Shown here: one piece after another, positions 57,701-64,000 of the stretch
Layout: each line of letters begins with the position of its first letter
Numbering within the stretch: position 1 is the first letter of the stretch
The notes under the pieces: generated by a model
The model's database searches: none
What the model was told of the DNA's origin: nothing
Seen by the model: only the letters and a program-made list of their open reading frames with translations
Translations under genes and position numbers: made by a program
Source of the DNA: Sweltsa coloradensis
Taxonomy: Eukaryota; Arthropoda; Insecta; Plecoptera; Chloroperlidae
DNA: 64,000 bases
Assembly (NCBI GenBank): GCA_024449915.1
Contig: JAMZAV010000807.1
Span: 2,501-66,500 of the forward strand
Reading direction: 5' to 3'

Positions 57701-58606
57701 TTGGATGAGCGTAGCGAAGATTCCATTCTACTACACTGGAGAAAAAAATCCGGAATGTTTTTTTTTTCTTTCTTTCTTTCATTTTTTTGTATTTTTAGTG
57801 TGTCTGTGAACACAATTCCGGCTAAACCGATACTCCGATTGCGATGAAATTTTATGGAGGAAATCTCTAAAACTTAGAACTGCACCGTACGAAAAATCGA
57901 TCAAAAAATTATTTCTCTTGAAAATCGCAATTTTACGATTTTTTTTGTTTTTCTTTATTGTTTTTGTTTGTATTTTTGTGTGTTTTGTGTGTGTGATTCC
58001 TTTCAAATCTTTGAACTTAGAACTGCCACCTTTTTGAGCGCAATCGAAAAATTATTTCTCATGAAAATCGCAATTTTACGATTTTTTTTCGTTTTTCTTG
58101 TTTTTTCTGCTTGTATTTTTGTGTGTTTGTTAACACGATTCCGGCTAAACCGATACTCCAATTGCGATGAAATTTTCTGGAGACCTTCGAAATCTTTGAA
58201 CTTAGACCTGCCACGTTTTTGGGTACAATCTAAGAAATATTTCTCATGAATATCGTACTCTTTTAACGATTTTTTTCGATTTTTAGTGCGATATTTCCGT
58301 GACATTTGGGCTGATTCTGACCAAAACGGGTGGAGCTACTACGTTAAAATTTCACATGGACATTGAGGTAATGGTGATGTATTGCTTTTTGAAAGAAAAA
58401 GTTGAAAAAGTTAGCCAGAATCCATAGAAATAAAGATTTTAATATGAGGTTTTTTAGGTTTTTAATAACAATTAACAATAGAAACTTGACAACAATCACC
58501 TACAATGCATTCAAAAAGCACTTGCAAAGGAAAAGTGGTCCTACAAGAACTAAAAACTTACAAAAAGCTCATCCATCAACGCGGCGGGACTAAAGCGTTT
58601 TCCTAG
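57701..58606 (+). mobile_element. Helitron-like family C, plus-strand copy
   Basis: It begins TTGGATGAGCGTAGCGAAG after A57700 and ends TTTTCCTAG before T58607. The interior repeats a unit with ACACAATTCCGGCTAAACCG, GATTGCGATGAAATTTT and ATCGCAATTTTACGATTTTT about three times. The last part matches the inner copy at 15202-15770. No coding capacity. Confidence 0.82.
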
Positions 58607-58840
58607 TAGTACATATCGACACTAATAGACCAATAAGATTTGGTTGAAATGTGTCAACTCGTCTTATTCAAATATTTGTCTGTTCAAAGATGGTCGCACT
58701 TCTGTACCCCCCCCCCCCCCCCTGAAACATATTGTTGTAGTTTGTGAATAATATGTGAATATGTGAATAACTAAGCTTTCACGGCCACTGTAGTAGACAA
58801 ATAAAAATCATATTTCTCGGTTTTGCCACGACAATATGTT

Positions 58841-59010
58841 AAAACTGGTGCAGAGCACATTGTCACTGCTCACTGGCGACGTTTTGTCGGGTAGTAGACC
58901 CGACAGCATCAGGCTTACCAGGGATTGCTACGTAAAGGCGGAGGACCAGGGTTCGATGCCCGGTTGGGACACATCTTTACGACTATTGCTCTTACTTCAT
59001 ACCCGTTCTT
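58841..59010 (+). repeat. tRNA-derived SINE-like repeat, copy 1
   Basis: TACGTAAAGGCGGAGGACCA, the B-box-like GGGTTCGATGCCC, GGGACACATCTTTACGA and ATTGCTCTTACTTCAT follow in the same order as in the copy at 59160. The A-box half is not clear. Confidence 0.6.
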
Positions 59011-59159
59011 ACAACGGGCTTAAGCTGAAAGTTTGTAATTTCATTATACCCCCAACTCATGGTTGAGGAAGTGATTTGCCTTAACTGGTGCTCGTATAGT
59101 AAGTGATTGCCGTATAACAGTCTACTTCTTGAGACATCATGTATATGAAATCACTCTTA

Positions 59160-59303
59160 CAGCAATTGAGAAGAGATGTACCCAGTAGCGCGATAGCTTG
59201 CCAGAAAAAGCATCGCTACCGACGCTACGTAAAAGCGGAGGACCCGGGTTCGATCCCCGGCCGGGACACATCTATTCGAGTATTGCTCTTACTTCATATT
59301 ATA
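59160..59303 (+). repeat. tRNA-derived SINE-like repeat, copy 2
   Basis: GCGCGATAGCTTGCC, CTACGTAAAAGCGGAGGA and a perfect T-arm CCGGGTTCGATCCCCGG occur in tRNA order and are followed by GGGACA. An intact T-arm with B box suggests a tRNA origin, but the acceptor and anticodon arms do not form properly. Confidence 0.65.
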
Positions 59304-59366
59304 TTGTTACATAGATTTTCAAAGTAAAAACATATATTATTATTGGATTATTAATCCATGTTGTGT

Positions 59367-59520
59367 GACCTGTTTTCACAACGTTTTGCGGATCAGTCGT
59401 CACTCGTCAGTTAACTAGGAGAAGTGAGGTGGTGCACACGTTCGTCCAACAAGATGCTGAACCATCACTTGAAGATGCCGAAAGAATTATCATCGGCGAA
59501 ACGTTATGAGAACAGGTATG
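59367..59520. repeat. Imperfect inverted repeat, 150 bp
   Basis: ACCTGTTTTCACAACGTTTT and (inverted) AAACGTTATGAGAACAGGT bracket about 100 bp, with about 26-bp arms carrying four mismatches. A small MITE is possible. No target duplication is clear. Confidence 0.65.
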
Positions 59521-59959
59521 TTAAAAATAAAAATGCCATATCACAAAGCGCGGAATAATACTCCAAAAAATGTGTCCCTCTTTTTCTCAACCAACTGCTA
59601 TTTGTGGACTTTTTAGAAATCGAACTGAGGGCAATAACTAATAATCTTTTAATTTGAATCATGGCAGACAGTGACTAAATTGGCGCAATGAAGGTGGATT
59701 TTTTCACACACCTTTAATCATTACTCTCTAAATAAAACTTTATACATTTTTAGAAACAGAAATCAGATGTACGGAATAAATTTGTTAAATTGAAAACCCA
59801 TCAAGCACTGAAAAAAGTGACTCGCAATTTCAATTGCATGTAGGTACAACAATAATGAGAATGAAATGGAGCCATTTTCAAGGATGGAAAAACTGTTTTT
59901 TTATTATGAACATTAATTATTACGACATATCCAAAATGACATTAATTCAGATATTGGTA
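59521..59959. other. No recognisable feature
   Basis: AT-rich spacer. Confidence 0.4.
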
Positions 59960-61728
59960 CAACTGACGACTGGTGATGGGCGGAGCTAAAACCGACCGGC
60001 CGGTCACGTGACGAGATTGTGGGACAACAACCTGCCGCCGAGGTGGATCCTATGCATATCATACGGGAGCACACTTGGAATAAATCGCTGATAAAATTAT
60101 ATTCTTTTAATATGAATGTATTTTATAAGTATGTGGGGAAGGACGGAAGCCAACCGCTCTCCAAAGAAGGCTATAGTTTTATTTGTTTCTTTTTTTGAAA
60201 GACTTTTAGACTGCTCAAAAGTGACAGACGCGATTCTTCTGAAAGCCAGATAAGCATGCGTAATGTTCTTACTTTGCATTCAAATTAAAAACATTTACTA
60301 TTTTTCTTACGTCTATTGATAAATATAATATTCGAGTTATATCTCACAATGTATTTAGGGGTAGCTTAGTTTAAAAGGTTTAAAACGAGCAGAAAGCTAG
60401 GCCTACGCCAGCCTTGGCACATGCTCTAGGTGGAGGCCTAGGCCTAGTTGCCTGTCAGAAACACTTTATAGGCCTAGTTCGTCTAGGGTAGTGCCTAGGC
60501 CTTTGAAATTATTAACATTAGGCCATGGCCTAGGCAGCCATGGAAGAAAAAAGAAACAGTGTAGGCCTAAGCCTAGGCCTTATTCTTGTGATGCCTAGGC
60601 CTAAAGAAGCATTTTCCCTAGCCCTAAGGGCCTAAACTATACCAAGCATTTCACAAAATTAAACAAACCAATAATAATTTACTATGGGATAGAAACACTT
60701 ATTCTTCTTAATATAAACAGTGGAATAATGATATTTTCCGAGTTGGTGGTTTCCCGCTCATTTGATTATCGCTACCTACTTGTTCGGATGGAGTGTCCCA
60801 ACATTTTAACACTGTTTTTCTCCAATAAAAACCGATAAAAAACAACTTCAAATGAGAAATAAATCAAGAAGAACTCATTATTAACGATTTATTAACACTA
60901 GGCACTCTGAAAATATACCGATTATAAAGAATAATGAACACAGATTGAACACAAACACTCGCACATTTCACTGTCCTTGGACGGCCATGTTGAGTATGTA
61001 GATCTTGATTTTACTTTACCAACCTTCTTCACAAAATACTCCACCTACGAAACCTTTGACGTCGCTATTTTAAATATTAAGTACTTTCACCACAAAAGGA
61101 CTTTCGTTTAAAATAGGGACGTTAAAGGTTTTGAAGTTTTTGTTTGTTACTATAACAGCAAAAACGGGATGATTCTATTTTGGATTTTTTTATTATGTTC
61201 TTGTAAGGTTACTTGCTCAGCTTATCTCAGCACGGTAGGCCTAGGCCTAGGCCTAGGTCGCGTTGCTCCACGCTACTTATAACTTACTTTTGTATATAAA
61301 ACAGAATGAAATGAAACATGTAAATGTATTTTTAATATAAATCACAAATTATTAAATATAAATCATTTGAAGTTGTTTGTTATTGTTTTTATTGGAGAAA
61401 AACAGTGTTAAAAGGTTGGAGTACTCCATTCGAACAAGTACCCGATTTTCAATGAAAACACTTGACTACACCGACATTCATCTCGTCTTATTTTTATTAT
61501 CCACTGTTTTTTTATATCCTCATTTTTTGGAATGGAATGAAAAGATATTCCTGGTGACTTATCTCGGTTCTAGCAGCAGGGAACACAGTAATATTGAACC
61601 GCTTTTAGCTCAAACAACTTCACTTTACCATGTAAACAATACGCGCCATAAGCGTTCTATCCCACAAACTCCCACCATGTTGCTTTCGTGACGTCAGGGG
61701 GCGGTCACATCACCAGTCGTCAATTGAA
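59960..61728. mobile_element. Large inverted-repeat element, arms interrupted by other sequence
   Basis: The ends match inverted: GACGACTGGTGATGGGCGG at 59967 and GTCACATCACCAGTCGTC ending near 61720. Inner blocks also match inverted, e.g. TTTTAACACTGTTTTTCTCC (about 60807) with GGAGAAAAACAGTGTTAAAA (about 61394), followed by ACAACTTCAAATGA and its partner. The left arm carries extra sequence, including a GGCCTA-rich stretch (60395-60625). No transposase. Confidence 0.7.
60395..60625. repeat. GGCCTA-rich stretch
   Basis: TAGGCCTA and CCTAGGCC words occur more than ten times in 230 bp without strict periodicity. A compact (GGCCTA)n run is also at about 61234-61258. Confidence 0.75.
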
Positions 61729-64000
61729 CATCAAACTTGTACACAAATCAAGATGCATAGAATAACTTAGGTCTACAGTAGATTACAAAAATACAAAACA
61801 TGAAACTAATAGTACTACAAGTTTAACAAGTAATGGATAACTAGCACTGCCCTAACTTCCCGGAGGGCACAGACAAGTAGTAGTAAATAAATACTGTTGT
61901 TTATTAGTGAAAACAAAATACCACCTTTCTCCAATAAGATACTGTAAAATCAACTTTGATATGGTGGGGCATGAGCAGCGGCCGGTCTAGGCACTGATGT
62001 GGAAGGAAACTCCAGATGTGAAGATATGACACATCGTGAGGTTAAGTCTTTAAAATACATGATCGAGTAACGAGCTTCCACCCATTTCAAAGTTTACAAT
62101 TAAAATAAGCTCATAGGAAACTTTTAAACTCCTTTTTTAAAACAAATCATTTCTCATTCTTTTTTACTGAGTCAAGAGGGCAATACCGAGGGCAGGCAAG
62201 TTTAGGAACGAGTTTTGATTTGAGAAGTGAGCCGCATAATTCCCAGAGTAAAAATGGATCATGAAAATTATATTTTTGTTGATGTACACTGTGCACTGTA
62301 CAGTGTTACTTAAAACTGGTTTACTTGGCATACAAACCTTACCAAGAAACTCAAGTAATATCATCAAACTAAATGACAATATCAACAGTTTTCTAACAAT
62401 GTTTTCATGTATCACAGTGAAGAGCAGCTCACTAATCGATTGGCTACAAAAATACAACTTGTGTACACATATTTGTACATACAAAGTACATACATTGGAA
62501 ATCTTCATTAAGTAGAGATACATTCGTACATGATCCACTTATGGAAGCACTAGGCAAACAGCTCAACACAAAGCATAGTAAAACTAGTGACAAACATTGG
62601 GATGTAAATGTAATGCTTAATGCGAATAATTATCAGGGCTAGGAATAAAACTTTTCAGTTAAACTTAAGATCTAAACTTAAATTTACTACGACTACAGAG
62701 CAGATACTGTAATATCATCCAATACATGCATACATAAATAATATAAGATAACATACACTCAAGAAACATTTTGCAATAATTGACATTATAGTGGGTAACG
62801 TACTGAAAAAGATTGCAATTAGGGATGACTTTGGACACCCGGAAAGCGGAAACCAATTCCAATTTTTAACATCCGGTTATTATTGAAAGCAAAGCATTAT
62901 TATATCGCTGAAACCAAGCTTTGATGTTTCTTTGATAGTTTCCAAAATAAAGATAATCAAGAATAAACATTAATAATAATATAATTTTCTTGTAATTGTC
63001 CGTGCGTAAAAATACATATGAGGTAGTCCGCAATTTTGAAGTCAATGTTGTATAGTCTGTTTGGGATGGCATTTCATCTGTTCAAGTGTTTTGGTTGGTA
63101 CGATCAACAAGTAGGAAATATATCGCTCGGAATAGCAAGTTCGACCCCTCGATAACAACATACGCGCATTTCAGATGCCACGCCTACACTCGCGCCCGGA
63201 CAGTGAATTTCAAAACATTGCGTACCGGTAATGAAAATGATATTAATGAAATATAGTGCCTATGGTAGAACTGGTTCCAAACCGGATCCTGCTTCGAAGA
63301 AACAGGCTCAGAATTTTTAAACCCGAAGTCACTCCTAATTGCAATTGACTAAATGTAGTTATGAAGTACATATTACCACAGATAATAGAGTACTGTGATA
63401 TTACCTTACTGTATTTAGTACTTACTCGATTGTAGGTACCAAATTGAATTGAAAAATTGATATGCATCAACTTAAGAGTAAACATTTTTTAAATTTTATT
63501 TTTTTATGTACCAGAAGAACGAAACATGCCGTGGAATAAGGTAACAAACAACTTTAAATTAGCTGCAGTCAACATCAGCAGGTGAAAAGTGTTGTCGCCC
63601 CCAGCCCTTCAGGCCCAATCTGTCAACCCTCATCCATTTTTTATAACGAATAATATCTTCAAACTTGAACTTCATGTACACTAACACACATTGTTACCCC
63701 CAACTTCGTAAAATACGGTTTAATTATATAGCCACATTATGTTTAGTTTCCTCACAATCCAACTGGTATTGCATCACATTTCATGGTCATGGCTGCAGGC
63801 AGATGACACATACCATACACAGCACCTCATTTGCATGCAAACCAGCCTTTCCATTTAGATATTTGAAAACTGTGGTGTGGCCTACATTTGTGTGCGGCCT
63901 ACAATTGTTTATCCTAGGATTCGGTAATCCAAACACAGGGGAGTAATTATAAAGAAATTGTTACCACCAGTAAAACATATTTTTCAAAACTGTAGCACAG
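61729..64000. other. No recognisable gene or repeat
   Basis: About 2.3 kb of AT-rich sequence. The longest ORF (62164-62538, minus, 124 codons) lacks conserved motifs and has AT-driven codons. Splice-like signals occur no more than expected. It could be intron or 3' UTR. Confidence 0.45.

Noticed and set aside
62164..62538. 124-codon minus-strand ORF
   Set aside because: AT-driven composition, no motif, and an overlapping ORF on the other strand of similar quality.

Overview
This window looks like intergenic or intronic DNA from an animal with a repeat-rich genome. It is AT-rich, has no prokaryote-style operons and no complete conserved host gene, and is packed with non-LTR retrotransposon fragments, small DNA transposons, fold-back elements, tRNA-derived repeats, minisatellites and microsatellites. 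Frequent GGCCTA runs, a decayed Polinton/adintovirus-like polymerase and several non-LTR lineages would suit a marine invertebrate, perhaps an invertebrate deuterostome. That placement is a guess: nothing here identifies the species.

Layout. 1-3.2 kb: two related LINE reverse transcriptase pseudogenes. 4.2-7.5 kb: a TIR element family (A), a composite repeat (B), and a GC-rich minus-strand stretch that is the best candidate for a host exon (6128-6358). 8-14 kb: mostly anonymous DNA with a tRNA-like stretch and a minisatellite. 14.2-17.1 kb: a minisatellite interrupted by a large TIR element (D), which carries two nested copies of a Helitron-like family (C), then a small hAT element. 18.9-19.3 kb: a possible promoter and untranslated first exon. 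19.9-23.2 kb: three same-orientation family C copies, one carrying a hAT element. 23.3-27.5 kb: fold-back elements, a 178-bp tandem repeat and a broken LINE ORF1. 28.1-28.5 kb: a tandem array of 73-bp tRNA-like units. 29-32.8 kb: a hAT element, TTAA-flanked elements, a LINE tail and a second repeat B. 33.3-37.1 kb: a repeat split by a 2.4-kb Ac-like hAT element. 38-43.5 kb: a decayed protein-primed DNA polymerase split by a LINE that is itself split by family C. 45.5-48.9 kb: a nested stack of LINEs, a MITE and a TTAA element inside ~220-bp direct repeats. 50.9-57.6 kb: 75-bp, AAGT and 49-bp arrays, another D copy and two fold-back elements. 57.7-61.7 kb: family C, tRNA-derived repeats and a large inverted-repeat element. 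61.7-64 kb: nothing recognised.

The most interesting signal is family C. Seven copies start 5'-TTGGATGAGC and end CTAG-3'. In five copies the element lies exactly between an A and a T with no target duplication, and two insertions can be compared with unfilled relatives in the same window. This is Helitron-type behaviour with a non-canonical 5' end. Repeat B may share the CTAG|T terminus. I could not run alignments or database searches, so family names are inferences from termini, target duplications and protein motifs.
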